Shown piece by piece: positions 53,062 through 62,490 of a stretch of DNA of 64,000 nt. The DNA lies in NCBI RefSeq assembly GCF_003625475.1, contig NZ_RAIQ01000002.1:124001-188000 (forward strand), in the 5' to 3' direction. The notes under the pieces are model-generated. The model ran no database searches. It was not told the DNA's origin and saw only the letters and a list, made by a program, of their open reading frames with translations. A program made the translations under genes and the position numbers. Each line of letters opens with the position of its first letter. Position 1 is the stretch's first letter. This DNA comes from Butyrivibrio sp. X503 (GTDB taxonomy: Bacteria; Bacillota; Clostridia; Lachnospirales; Lachnospiraceae).

Positions 53062-53910
53062 ATGGTTATTGATTTTCATACCCATACATTTCCCGATTCT
53101 ATTGCGGCGCGGGCTGTAGATAGCCTTAGTAAAGAGGCTCATATTCTGGCTTACACGGATGGTACGGTTTCGGGACTTATAGATTCGATGGATAAGGGCG
53201 GCATTGATATGTCCGTCCTTTTACCTGTTGCGACAAATGCATCTCAGGTTGAAGGCATTAATGATAAGGCTTTACGTGTAAATGAAAAGTATCATGACAG
53301 ACTTATTTCTTTTGGCTGCATTCATCCTGAGTACTCGAGGTACAAAGAGGAGCTTAGACGCCTTAAGAATGAAGGTATAAAGGGGATTAAAATTCATCCG
53401 GTATATCAGAAGGCTGACATAGATTCCAAGCCTTTTCTTGATATCATATATGCCGCGTGCGAAAATGATCTTATTGTAATAACTCATGCCGGACTAGATA
53501 TCGGCTTTCCGGGAGTTGTAAACTGTTCTCCCAAGATGTGCAGGAATGTTATCAATACCATCGGAGAATTCAAGTTTGTTTTGGCTCACATGGGAGGGTG
53601 GCGCAACTGGGAAGAAGTTCCGCTTTATCTTCAAGATACTTCCGTATATCTTGATACGTCTTTTTCATCAGGGAGAATACAGGCTCTTTCTGACGGCTAC
53701 TGGGATGATAAGGACAAAGCGATGCTTGATAAGGAAGGTTTTGTAAAGCTTGTTAATGCATTCGGAAGCGAAAGGATATTGTTTGGAAGCGACAGCCCTT
53801 GGTCATCACAGAAAGAATCGGCTGAATATATTAAATCGCTTGGATTTTCCGGTGATGATCTTGAAAAGATCATGTATGGTAATGCTTCATCGCTTCTGGG
53901 GTTATCTTAA
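53062..53910 (+). CDS. Amidohydrolase-2 family metal-dependent hydrolase
   Basis: A 282-residue TIM-barrel protein. The metal ligands are HTHTFPD (HxH) at the start, IKIHPVYQ, VITHAG, VLAHMGGW and FGSDSPW. This family includes ACMSD-like decarboxylases and lactone or aromatic-ring hydrolases. It follows the epimerase-like gene in a probable three-gene operon with the SSS symporter. The substrate is not clear from sequence. Confidence 0.88.
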   Translation: MVIDFHTHTFPDSIAARAVDSLSKEAHILAYTDGTVSGLIDSMDKGGIDMSVLLPVATNASQVEGINDKALRVNEKYHDRLISFGCIHPEYSRYKEELRRLKNEGIKGIKIHPVYQKADIDSKPFLDIIYAACENDLIVITHAGLDIGFPGVVNCSPKMCRNVINTIGEFKFVLAHMGGWRNWEEVPLYLQDTSVYLDTSFSSGRIQALSDGYWDDKDKAMLDKEGFVKLVNAFGSERILFGSDSPWSSQKESAEYIKSLGFSGDDLEKIMYGNASSLLGLS

Positions 53911-53955
53911 AGAATCATATTGATTTTGACTATGCGTTTTTAAAAGGATTGTACT

Positions 53956-54873
53956 ATGAAAAAATTAAAGAGATATTTGGTATTAAATAATTATACGCCG
54001 TTAGGATTATATTTTTCATTGCATATACTTGAATTGATTATAGGTGCTCCCATTGTTTTTTTGGTTTATTTGATCATGGGTCACTTTTATGATGATTTAC
54101 TTACGATTTCGTTGGCCGTATTAGTTGTCATAGTTTTAATTGTAGTATTTACCGAGTGCCTGGTTTATTCGCTATGCAGATGTCCCGGATGCGGACGTGG
54201 ATTGCGAATAGAGAGTATATTCCAAACTCATTGTATGTACTGCGGTGAAGATCTAGACGGTGAATTTCATTGGCAATCCGAAGTCATGGCTGAACAAATA
54301 AGAGAAGATGCTGAAAAAGAGGAACAAAAAGAAGTTAATATATCTTTGAATACCGACACTCGTATTAATGAAAGTATTACCGAAAAAGTAAGTGAAGATA
54401 TAAATTTGGTTGTCAGAAGAGCGACAGCTAAAGATATTCCGTTTTTACTTGCACTTCTTTCGCAGGTTCTTGAAGTTCATGCAAGGATCAAACCCGATTA
54501 TTTTGTTTCCGGTCATACTAAATACAGCTCGACTGAGCTTGAGGACATACTCGATGATGATAGTAAGAGAGTGTATGTAGCAGAAAAAAACGAAGCTGTA
54601 ATTGGCTATGCGTTCTGTGAGTTTAAGAAAATGCCCGATAAGCCTTTTGTTCAGCAATTTAAGTATATGTACATCGATGATATTTGCGTGGATAAAAATT
54701 TTAGGGGTAAAGATGTAGCGCAGAAAATCTTTGAGCATGTCAAAGAAGAAGCCAGAGCACTCGGATGCAGAGACATAACTTTAAACGTATGGACAGGTAA
54801 TCAAAGAGCTTTTGCATTTTATCAAAAGATGGGCATGAAACCCCAGAAGACAACAATGGAAATGAAAATATAA
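53956..54873 (+). CDS. Membrane zinc-ribbon protein fused to GNAT acetyltransferase
   Basis: A 305-residue protein. Two membrane helices lie at about 18-43 and 48-70. A zinc ribbon follows with Cys76/Cys79 (CPGCG) and Cys93/Cys96 (CMYCG). A charged linker (about 105-150) then leads to a GNAT domain (about 150-300) with the CoA loop NFRGKDVAQKIFEHV and LNVWTGNQRAFAFYQKMG. This order is unusual; GNAT enzymes are normally soluble. It suggests acetylation at the membrane, perhaps of a metal- or envelope-linked target. AAAAGGA precedes the start; no operon partner on this strand. Confidence 0.8.
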   Translation: MKKLKRYLVLNNYTPLGLYFSLHILELIIGAPIVFLVYLIMGHFYDDLLTISLAVLVVIVLIVVFTECLVYSLCRCPGCGRGLRIESIFQTHCMYCGEDLDGEFHWQSEVMAEQIREDAEKEEQKEVNISLNTDTRINESITEKVSEDINLVVRRATAKDIPFLLALLSQVLEVHARIKPDYFVSGHTKYSSTELEDILDDDSKRVYVAEKNEAVIGYAFCEFKKMPDKPFVQQFKYMYIDDICVDKNFRGKDVAQKIFEHVKEEARALGCRDITLNVWTGNQRAFAFYQKMGMKPQKTTMEMKI

Positions 54874-54884
54874 ATTTTTAAGAA

Positions 54885-54914
54885 AAGGCTGTGAATCATG
54901 TGATTCACAGCCTT
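54885..54914. terminator. Palindromic terminator between convergent genes
   Basis: AAGGCTGTGAATCA (54885-54898) pairs perfectly with TGATTCACAGCCTT (54901-54914) around TG. The minus strand has TTTTCTTAAAAA after the stem, a better tail than the plus strand. Confidence 0.9.
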
Positions 54915-54932
54915 AAATTATATCAAGAATTC

Positions 54933-55370
54933 TTAGATGGAAGATATATCTTCCTGCGTAAGCATCTTAATAGATTTATTAGCGGCAAGCTTAGCTTCGG
55001 CGTTCTTGGTATCGCTTACTCTGAAGATCATGTAAGCGTGATCTTTGTTGGAACCGCCGGAGAAAGCGTACATGTACTCGATGTTTACCTTGGCTTCATC
55101 GAATACTGTAAGAAGTTTATCAAGTCCGCCCATTTCATCCGGTATCTCGATTGCAAGAACAGGAGTGAGGCTTGCAACGAAGTTATTCTCCTTAAGAGTG
55201 TTAACAGCTGACAGAGCATCGTCTACTACAAGCCTTGCGATACCAAAGTCCTTGGTCTCTGCAAGAGAAGTTGCACGCATGTCGATCTTATTGGCTGCAA
55301 GGACACCTGTCATCTTCTTTAAGGTTCCGGGTTTATTTTCAAGAAATACTGAAATCTGCATAACGCTCAT
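54933..55370 (-). CDS. Tandem ACT domain protein
   Basis: A 145-residue protein made of two ACT domains, first VMQISVFLENKPGTLKKMTG and second IEIPDEMGGLDKLLTVFDEA. ACT domains bind amino acids and control enzymes. It follows paaK on the minus strand as the last gene of the ior-paaK group, an arrangement common in anaerobes, and may sense an aromatic amino acid. AAGGGGG lies about 8 nt before the ATG at 55370. ATG three codons later is a weaker alternative. Confidence 0.9.
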   Translation of the reverse strand: MSVMQISVFLENKPGTLKKMTGVLAANKIDMRATSLAETKDFGIARLVVDDALSAVNTLKENNFVASLTPVLAIEIPDEMGGLDKLLTVFDEAKVNIEYMYAFSGGSNKDHAYMIFRVSDTKNAEAKLAANKSIKMLTQEDISSI

Positions 55371-55446
55371 AGCTGTATCCCCCTTGTCTTTTTATATTTA
55401 TATTATATATGATTTTGCAGTTAAAATCTCGGTTTAAAGACTATTA

Positions 55447-56748
55447 TCAAATCTTTCTGTTATCGATAACTCTTACGGCTTTTCCTTCGCTTCGTGCGAT
55501 TGACTTGGGAGCGAGGAGAGAAACCTTTGCCTTGATGCCGAGCATTGACTTAAGACCTTCTACAAGCTTCTTCTGACGTTCCTCAATCTCACCGACGTTA
55601 TCTGTGAACATCTCGGGAGTCATCTCAACCTGTACGTCGAGTGTATCTGTGTTGTTGACTCTGTCTACAACGATCTGGTAGTTTGCAGCATATCCGTTGT
55701 TCATTAGAACAGTCTCAATCTGGCTCGGGAATACATTGACACCACGAATGATGAGCATATCGTCTGAACGACCCATAGGCTTAGCCATACGTACGTGGGT
55801 TCTTCCGCAGGAGCATTTCTCTCTTGTGAGCTTACAGATATCTCTTGTGCGATATCTGATCATAGGGAAGGCTTCTTTATCTACAGCTGTAAATACGAGC
55901 TCGCCCTGTGAACCCTCAGGAAGTACTTCCTCTGTATCGGGATCGATGATCTCTGCGATAAAGTGATCCTCGTTGATGTGCATTCCGTTCTGCTCGGAGC
56001 ATTCGAAAGCAACACCGGGGCCTGAGAGCTCTGTAAGACCATAGATGTCATATGCCTTGATGCCGAGTGTCTTTTCGATATCGGCACGCATTTCTTCACT
56101 CCATGCCTCAGCACCGAAGATTCCTGCTTTAAGCGGAATATCATCGGGACCGTAGCCCATCTCTTTGAATCGCTCTGCAAGATAAGCTGCGTAGCTGGGA
56201 GTACAGCAGAGGATAGTAGCACCAAGATCGTTGATGAACATTATCTGCCTGTCTGTATTTCCTGAACTGATAGGAATAGTGAGAGAACCTACCTTGTGTG
56301 AACCGCCGTGAAGACCTGCACCACCTGTGAACAGTCCATAGCCGTATGCTACATGAACAACGTCTTCATCTGTTCCGCCGGCTGCCATGATAGCACGTGC
56401 ACAGCAGTCTTCCCAGAGATCAATGTCATGCTGAGTGTAATAAGCAACAACTCTTTTTCCTGTGGTTCCTGATGTTGAATGAATTCTTACGCATTCCTTG
56501 AGGGGCTTACCTAAAAGTCCGTAAGGATACGCATCTCTTAAATCCTTTTTGGATAAGAAAGGAAGCTTATGGAGGTCATCAACTGACTTGATATCATCAG
56601 GTGTAACACCTTTTTCTTCCATTTTTTTGCGGTAGTAGGGGACATTATCCCATACATGTTTAACTTGCTTTACAAGCTTTTCTGATTGAATTTTGCGAAT
56701 CTCTTCGTAAGGCGCACACTCTATGTCCTTTTGATAGTAACGCTCCAT
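55447..56748 (-). CDS. paaK: Phenylacetate-CoA ligase (aryl-CoA ligase)
   Basis: A 433-residue adenylate-forming enzyme that makes aryl-acetyl-CoA from aryl-acetate, ATP and CoA (or runs in reverse). It has the short PaaK-type core: SGTTGKRVVAYY (P-loop), AYGYGLFTGGAGLHGG, YDIYGLTELSGPGV, and a C-terminal domain ending KSIARSEGKAVRVIDNRKI. It lies 31 bp after iorB on the same strand. Together with IorAB it can convert aryl-pyruvates to aryl-acyl-CoA and then gain ATP, as in amino acid fermentation. GGAGGAAA precedes the start. Confidence 0.93.
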   Translation of the reverse strand: MERYYQKDIECAPYEEIRKIQSEKLVKQVKHVWDNVPYYRKKMEEKGVTPDDIKSVDDLHKLPFLSKKDLRDAYPYGLLGKPLKECVRIHSTSGTTGKRVVAYYTQHDIDLWEDCCARAIMAAGGTDEDVVHVAYGYGLFTGGAGLHGGSHKVGSLTIPISSGNTDRQIMFINDLGATILCCTPSYAAYLAERFKEMGYGPDDIPLKAGIFGAEAWSEEMRADIEKTLGIKAYDIYGLTELSGPGVAFECSEQNGMHINEDHFIAEIIDPDTEEVLPEGSQGELVFTAVDKEAFPMIRYRTRDICKLTREKCSCGRTHVRMAKPMGRSDDMLIIRGVNVFPSQIETVLMNNGYAANYQIVVDRVNNTDTLDVQVEMTPEMFTDNVGEIEERQKKLVEGLKSMLGIKAKVSLLAPKSIARSEGKAVRVIDNRKI

Positions 56749-56779
56749 TACATTTCCTCCGTCTAACTTATAAGTATGA

Positions 56780-57352
56780 TTAGTTGTTTTTACCCAACTC
56801 GAAAGCTTTTTTGTTCATCTCAAGGAACTTAGCGGGAACATTGGCCTCAAGGGATTTCATCCATGCCTCTGCAGGAAGATCGAAGTAGTGAGAGAGTCTT
56901 CCGAGAAGAACGATGTTAACAGCCTTAGCCGAACCTGCCTGTGTCGCAAGTGAGAGACAATCAAGAGCATCCACCCTTGCTCCTGTTGCCTTAAGCTTTT
57001 CGATAAGATCCTTGGGATATTCCGCAGCACCTGTGATAACAGGCATAGGATCGATCTGCTGGGTATTAGTAACTATCTGACCGTCTTTTTTTAGATATGG
57101 AAGCCATCTTGCTGCCTCCAAAGCCTCAAATGAAACAATGAAATCTGCTTCACCTTTATCGATAACGGGAGAGTAAACCTTCTCACCGTATCTTACATAT
57201 GTAACAACGGAACCGCCTCTCTGAGACATGCCGTGTACTTCTGAAACCTTGACATCATAGCCTTGTGACATAAGGAGATGTCCCAATAATTTGCTGGCAA
57301 GTAGGGAACCCTGTCCGCCTACGCCGACTATCATAATATTCTTAGTTTCCAT
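56780..57352 (-). CDS. iorB: Indolepyruvate:ferredoxin oxidoreductase, beta subunit
   Basis: A 190-residue subunit of the oxygen-sensitive aryl-pyruvate oxidoreductase. The opening IMIVGVGGQGSLLASKLLGH and the SEVHGMSQRGGSVVTYVRYG segment are the POR-gamma type signature. It transfers electrons from aryl-2-oxo acid oxidation to ferredoxin with IorA. It starts 2 bp after the iorA stop, with GGAGG in the end of iorA, so translation is coupled. The next gene is paaK. Confidence 0.95.
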   Translation of the reverse strand: METKNIMIVGVGGQGSLLASKLLGHLLMSQGYDVKVSEVHGMSQRGGSVVTYVRYGEKVYSPVIDKGEADFIVSFEALEAARWLPYLKKDGQIVTNTQQIDPMPVITGAAEYPKDLIEKLKATGARVDALDCLSLATQAGSAKAVNIVLLGRLSHYFDLPAEAWMKSLEANVPAKFLEMNKKAFELGKNN

Positions 57353-57354
57353 TA

Positions 57355-59115
57355 TCAGGCCTCCTTACCGCTTGCTGTTTCTTCAAATGCACCAACGGGG
57401 CACATCTGTGAGCATACATTACAGCCAACGCACAGTGTATTATCAATATTTGCCTTGCCGTCCTTCATTGAGATAGCAGGACATCCGATCTTCATACATG
57501 ACTTACAGCCAACGCACTTATCTGTATTAACCTTAAGAGGAGCGTTGTGCTTAACATACTTAAGAAGCGCACAAGGTCTTCTTGAGATGATAACTGAAGG
57601 AGCCTCAACGCTGAGCTCTTCCTTAAGAACCTCGTCGCACTGCTTTAAGTTATAAGGATCAACAACTCTTACGCGCTCAAAGCCCATTGCTCTGCAAAGA
57701 GCCTCAAGATCGATCTTACCTGCAGGGTCGCCCTTGATATTGTAGCCTGTTGTGGGATTCTGCTGGTGACCTGTCATACCTGTTATAGAGTTGTCAACGA
57801 TCACGATTGTTGAATTGGACTGGTTGTATGCTACATTGGCAAGTCCTGTCATACCGGAATGCATGAAAGTAGAATCGCCGATCACAGCTACAGTCTTTTT
57901 CTCGCTCTCAGCGCCGCGGACTTTATTAAAGCCGTGAACAGAACCGATAGATGCACCCATACAGAGTGTCATCTCGATCGCACCGAGAGGAGGAACAGCT
58001 CCGAGTGTGTAACATCCGATATCTCCAAGAACTGTGCAGTTGTTCTTCTTAAGAGTATAGAAGAGTCCTCTGTGAGGGCAGCCTGCGCACATTACAGGAG
58101 GTCTTGCAGGGATGTTCTCATCGATCGAGAAGCTGTCATTTATATCTTTGCCAAATGCCTTGGCAAGAAGATTCTGTGAGAATTCATCACAAACGGGAAG
58201 AAGCTCTTTACCGGTAACTTCGATTCCGAGTGATTTAACGTGGTTTTCGATGATTGGATCAAGCTCTTCAACAACAAAAAGCTTATCAACCTTGGATGCA
58301 AAATCTTTGATAAGATCGCATGGAAGCGGATTGGTCATTCCGAGCTTAAGAACGCTTACGGACTCACCGAATACTTCCTTTACATATTGATAAGAAGTGG
58401 AGCATGTGATGATACCGATCTTGGTGTCACCCATCTCAACTCTGTTGATAGGCTGTGTCTCAGCATATTTGATGAGCTTCTGTGTACGCTCCTCAACGAT
58501 GGGGTGACGCTTCTTGGCATTACCGGGCATCATAACGTACTTAGCGATGTCCTTCTCATAAGGCTTATCGGGAACAACGCGCTCACCGGTCTCAACGATT
58601 GACTGTGAGTGAGCAACTCTTGTGCACATCTTAAGAAGAACGGGAGTATCGAATTCCTCTGAGATCTCATATGCTAGCTTGGTGTATTCAAGTGCTTCTT
58701 TGGAATCCGAAGGCTCGATCATGGGAACCTTGGCAGCGATAGCATGGTGACGTGAATCCTGCTCGTTCTGAGAAGAGTGCATTCCTGCATCGTCCGCAAC
58801 GACTATAACAAGACCGGCATTAACGCCTGTGTAAGACATTGTATAAAGAGGGTCTGCGGCAACGTTGAGTCCAACGTGCTTCTGAGCACAGAATGCTCTG
58901 CGACCTGCGAGTGATGCACCGAAAGCCGATTCCATAGCAACTTTCTCGTTCGGCGCCCATTCGCAATATATTTCATCATACTTGGCAGCTTCTTCGGTAA
59001 CTTCGGTACTCGGAGTTCCGGGATAGCTGGAAATAAAGCAGACTCCGGCCTCATAAAGACCGCGAGCAACTGCCTTGTTGCCCAGCATGAGCTGCCCGTT
59101 CTTTGTTTGATCCAT
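57355..59115 (-). CDS. iorA: Indolepyruvate:ferredoxin oxidoreductase, alpha subunit
   Basis: A 586-residue subunit that binds thiamine diphosphate and iron-sulfur clusters. The N-terminal pyrimidine-type domain has YPGTPSTEVTEEAAKYD; the thiamine-binding part has MCAGCPHRG, GDIGCYTLGAVPPLG and VIGDSTFMHSGMTGL. Two 4Fe-4S clusters lie at the C-terminus (DKCVGCKSCMKIGCP and NTLCVGCNVCSQMCPVG). It decarboxylates indole-, phenyl- or hydroxyphenyl-pyruvate to the acyl-CoA. ATG 59115 has AGGAGG 8 nt upstream; the longer frame starts before this site. Confidence 0.95.
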   Translation of the reverse strand: MDQTKNGQLMLGNKAVARGLYEAGVCFISSYPGTPSTEVTEEAAKYDEIYCEWAPNEKVAMESAFGASLAGRRAFCAQKHVGLNVAADPLYTMSYTGVNAGLVIVVADDAGMHSSQNEQDSRHHAIAAKVPMIEPSDSKEALEYTKLAYEISEEFDTPVLLKMCTRVAHSQSIVETGERVVPDKPYEKDIAKYVMMPGNAKKRHPIVEERTQKLIKYAETQPINRVEMGDTKIGIITCSTSYQYVKEVFGESVSVLKLGMTNPLPCDLIKDFASKVDKLFVVEELDPIIENHVKSLGIEVTGKELLPVCDEFSQNLLAKAFGKDINDSFSIDENIPARPPVMCAGCPHRGLFYTLKKNNCTVLGDIGCYTLGAVPPLGAIEMTLCMGASIGSVHGFNKVRGAESEKKTVAVIGDSTFMHSGMTGLANVAYNQSNSTIVIVDNSITGMTGHQQNPTTGYNIKGDPAGKIDLEALCRAMGFERVRVVDPYNLKQCDEVLKEELSVEAPSVIISRRPCALLKYVKHNAPLKVNTDKCVGCKSCMKIGCPAISMKDGKANIDNTLCVGCNVCSQMCPVGAFEETASGKEA

Positions 59116-59239
59116 GGTAAAAAACCTCCTACAGAATAAATATACCAATTTAACGCGATAAAGCTAATATATCATATTTGACCTTTAAATAAAATATGTT
59201 TATACTTTACTTTATCACTTTAAAGTGGAGGATTTCTTT

Positions 59240-60874
59240 ATGCCAATAACAGATTTACTGGAACGCAACAGCAAGTTGTATGGGGACGAGGTAGCTCTTG
59301 TTGAGATCAATCCTGAGATCAGAGAAGAGCAGAGGGTTACATGGAAGGAATATGAGCTTATTCAGCCGACTTCCACAGCATATTACAGAAGACAGATCAC
59401 ATGGTCTGTATTTGATGAAAAGGCAAACAGAGTTGCCAATATGCTTATCGAAAGAGGAATTCAGAAGGGCCAGAAATGCGCGATCCTTCTTATGAATTGT
59501 CTTGAGTGGCTTCCTATTTATTTCGGAATTCTTAAAGCGGGAGCTATAGCAGTACCACTAAATTTCAGATTTGATGCGGAAGAGATAGATTATTGTCTTA
59601 ATGCTTCCGATTCGGATGTTCTTTTCTACGGACCTGAATTTATCGGCCGTATCGAGGATATAGCCCAGAAGATCAAAAAAGAGACACTTCTTTTCTTTGT
59701 AGGAGATCAGTGTCCTTCTTATGCAGATGACTATTACAGACAGGTTTCAAACAGTTCTTCTGTTGCTCCGAGAATTCTTATCGAGGATAAGGATGATGCT
59801 GCGATCTATTTTTCATCGGGAACAACAGGCTTCCCCAAGGCTATTTTGCATATTCACACAGCGCTTATGCAGTCGGCCAAGATGGAAGCAATGCATCATG
59901 AGACAACTCACGAGGATAATTTCCTTTGCATTCCGCCTCTTTATCATACCGGCGCCAAGATGCACTGGTTCGGTTCTCTCTACACAGGTAGCAGAGCTGT
60001 ATTGTTAAAAGGAAACTCCCCTGAAGCTATTTTCAGAGCCGTTTCCGAGGAAAGATGTACCATAGTATGGCTACTTGTTCCGTGGGCTCAGGATATTCTT
60101 GCTGCTTTGGATTCAGGTAAGCTTAAGATTGAGGATTATCATCTCAAACAGTGGAGACTTATGCACATCGGCGCTCAGCCTATTCCGCCGAGTCTTATCA
60201 AGAGATGGCTTCAGTACTTCCCTAATCATAAGTACGATACCAACTACGGACTTTCCGAATCAACAGGTCCCGGCTGCGTACATCTCGGAGTTGAGAATGT
60301 AAGCAAGGTAGGCGCTATCGGCATTCCCGGCTATGGCTGGAAGACCAAGATCGTTGATGAAGAAGGAAAGAATGTAAAACAGGGCGAAATCGGAGAACTT
60401 TGTGTAAAAGGTCCCGGAGTCATGGTAGAATATTATAAGAACCCCGAGGCAACAGCCGAGATATTAAAAGACGGCTGGCTCTTTACGGGTGACATGGCGC
60501 GTCAGGACGAAGATGGATTCATCTTCCTTGTCGATCGTAAGAAAGACGTTATCATTTCGGGTGGTGAGAACCTCTATCCCGTACAGATAGAGAGCTTCCT
60601 TATGAAGAACGACAAGATACATGATGCTGCCGTTATCGGACTTCAGGATGACAGACTTGGTGAGATCGCTGCTGCGATCATCCAGGTAAAAGAGGGTATG
60701 ACTCTTACAGAGGAGGAAGTTGAGCGCTTCTGCGTTGACCTTCCCAGATACAAGAGACCCAGAAAGATCATATTTGATAAGGTTCTTCGTAATCCCACAG
60801 GTAAGATCGATAAGCCCAAGCTTCGTGAGAAATACTGCGGAGCACATCTTGTAGAACGACAGAATCAGTCATGA
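59240..60874 (+). CDS. AMP-forming acyl-CoA synthetase-like protein
   Basis: A 544-residue adenylate-forming (ANL) enzyme. The P-loop YFSSGTTGFPKAILHIH, the YGLSESTGPGC motif, DGWLFTGDMARQDEDGFI and the hinge with GGENLYPVQIE and the catalytic Lys in NPTGKIDKPKLREKY are all intact. About 75 residues in the first domain (IQPTSTAYYRRQITWSVFD) form an insertion that is not usual. ATG 59240 has GGAGG 7 nt upstream; GTG 59225 overlaps that site. It is divergent from iorA, so it may activate a product or substrate of the aryl-acid pathway. Confidence 0.9.
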   Translation: MPITDLLERNSKLYGDEVALVEINPEIREEQRVTWKEYELIQPTSTAYYRRQITWSVFDEKANRVANMLIERGIQKGQKCAILLMNCLEWLPIYFGILKAGAIAVPLNFRFDAEEIDYCLNASDSDVLFYGPEFIGRIEDIAQKIKKETLLFFVGDQCPSYADDYYRQVSNSSSVAPRILIEDKDDAAIYFSSGTTGFPKAILHIHTALMQSAKMEAMHHETTHEDNFLCIPPLYHTGAKMHWFGSLYTGSRAVLLKGNSPEAIFRAVSEERCTIVWLLVPWAQDILAALDSGKLKIEDYHLKQWRLMHIGAQPIPPSLIKRWLQYFPNHKYDTNYGLSESTGPGCVHLGVENVSKVGAIGIPGYGWKTKIVDEEGKNVKQGEIGELCVKGPGVMVEYYKNPEATAEILKDGWLFTGDMARQDEDGFIFLVDRKKDVIISGGENLYPVQIESFLMKNDKIHDAAVIGLQDDRLGEIAAAIIQVKEGMTLTEEEVERFCVDLPRYKRPRKIIFDKVLRNPTGKIDKPKLREKYCGAHLVERQNQS

Positions 60875-60927
60875 TCTTTTTTAACTAAGAACAGTTAAGG
60901 TGTACAATTAACATAAAGGATGGGTAT

Positions 60928-62490
60928 ATGGATATGAACGCCGTTGCAATAATCCTTCAGATGCTTTTGTGCATTATTATCATGATCTTAAATAGAAAAA
61001 TCTATATAAGCGGCTTTGGAGGGCTGTTTAATAAGGCACCGAATAAATACAGCCTGACAGCTCTCGGAAGCATTGCTTGTTTTATTTATGGTATTCTAAT
61101 CAGATCTTTTTTAACCCCTGCGGTTGTCATTACTTTATTCGCTATAGTAAACAGAATCACAGAATACTTGACTGAGAGATTTGAAGGTGAAGAGCGTGAT
61201 GCGAAAACACCTATTCTTTCTGAGGTTAATGCTAAGGCAAAAGCTTTTGTATATATTGTTATTGCTTTTTCTGCTATTGCTTTTGTATTTTGGATGATAA
61301 TTGAAAAAGACATCTTTCGTGCACTTTGCGTCGTATCTACAGTTCTTGTAAGTGCGTGTCCCATACCTTTATTTGTATCGGCTCCGCTTGCTTTGAAGGT
61401 TGGAGATTCCGTTGCGAAAAAGAACAAGATATTATTCGAAGATATATCAAAGCTTGAAGATACCGCGTTTTGCGATACTGTGCTTATTAATAAGTCAGGT
61501 ATAATCACCAAGGGTGAACCCGTAGTAACGGATGTTTTTTCCACTGCTTCTCTGACGAGCAGCGGATACAGCGCATTAAAGGTTGACCGTTCCGAGAATG
61601 AGCTTATTCGTTATGCCGGTATTATTGAATCACACTCGCAGCACCCGATAGCAAAGGCAGTAACCGATTATGCTTTTAATCACAGTGATATTGAAAATAC
61701 TGAAGTCGTTGGCTTTATCAGATTTGAAGGAAAGGGTCTTGAAGGCAAGATTGACGGAAGTGTTATCCGCGGCGGAAATCATGGTTTTGTAAGTAATCAC
61801 GCGATCATTCCGGCCGAGATAGAAGAGCGTGCTCAGGCATTTTGCACTATGGGAAAGACTCCTATTTATTATTCCAAAGATAATATGCTTTTGGGAATCA
61901 TAGCGGTATCTGACAGCATTAAGGATAACAGTAAAGAAGGCTTGGCTGAGCTTAAAACTATGGATATCAAAACGCTTATGGTCACGGGAGATAATGAAAA
62001 GACCGCCAAAGCCATCGCTGACAGTGTCGGATGCGATGAAGTGATTTCGGGAGTCCTTACCGAAGAGAAAAAAGAGACCTGTGAGAAATATAAGGGTGAA
62101 GGAAACACTGCATTTATTTGTAAAGATGAAAATGATGCTGATGCTCTTATTATAAACGACGATGTCAGAGAGATTGCATCGACGTTCAGAATATCAAGAA
62201 TAACTCTTTTAAATATTCATCACATTATTTTGGGATTTGTATTATATAATATAATAATGATTCCGATAGCAGCGGGATGTTTTGCTTTTATTTTAGGGCA
62301 TTTAAGTCCCATGCTCGGAGCTTCCTTTATGAGCGCTGCAAGTCTTATATTCATTGCATATGCTCTTTTACCCAATTCAACTGATGTTCATGATCCGGGC
62401 AAGGATAAAAAACTACGAGATAAAGTTTGGAGGAGAAAATGGAAAAAAAGATCAAGATCAAATATTTTAACGATAAGCTTGAAAAGCTGA
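60928..62490 (+). CDS. P-type ATPase homologue with lost catalytic residues
   Basis: A 520-residue homologue of the P1B heavy-metal ATPases. It retains membrane helices, the nucleotide-domain HP ([11 protein letters not shown]), an [18 protein letters not shown] segment and a C-terminal helix pair. The phosphorylated Asp is replaced by Asn188 ([11 protein letters not shown] instead of DKTGTLTKGE). The ion motif is CPIP (144-147) instead of CPC, and the GDGxNDAP hinge is degenerate ([15 protein letters not shown]). It also lacks HMA domains and is short. It should not pump in the usual way; it may be a regulatory or structural relative. It overlaps the dUTPase gene by 52 bp. AAAGGA precedes the start. 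Confidence 0.82.
   Translation: MDMNAVAIILQMLLCIIIMILNRKIYISGFGGLFNKAPNKYSLTALGSIACFIYGILIRSFLTPAVVITLFAIVNRITEYLTERFEGEERDAKTPILSEVNAKAKAFVYIVIAFSAIAFVFWMIIEKDIFRALCVVSTVLVSACPIPLFVSAPLALKVGDSVAKKNKILFEDISKLEDTAFCDTVLINKSGIITKGEPVVTDVFSTASLTSSGYSALKVDRSENELIRYAGIIESHSQHPIAKAVTDYAFNHSDIENTEVVGFIRFEGKGLEGKIDGSVIRGGNHGFVSNHAIIPAEIEERAQAFCTMGKTPIYYSKDNMLLGIIAVSDSIKDNSKEGLAELKTMDIKTLMVTGDNEKTAKAIADSVGCDEVISGVLTEEKKETCEKYKGEGNTAFICKDENDADALIINDDVREIASTFRISRITLLNIHHIILGFVLYNIIMIPIAAGCFAFILGHLSPMLGASFMSAASLIFIAYALLPNSTDVHDPGKDKKLRDKVWRRKWKKRSRSNILTISLKS

Noticed and set aside
61480-61500. Asn188 of the P-type homologue as a sequencing error
   Set aside because: A single-base error could explain Asn188, but not the lost CPC and GDGxND motifs elsewhere in the same gene.
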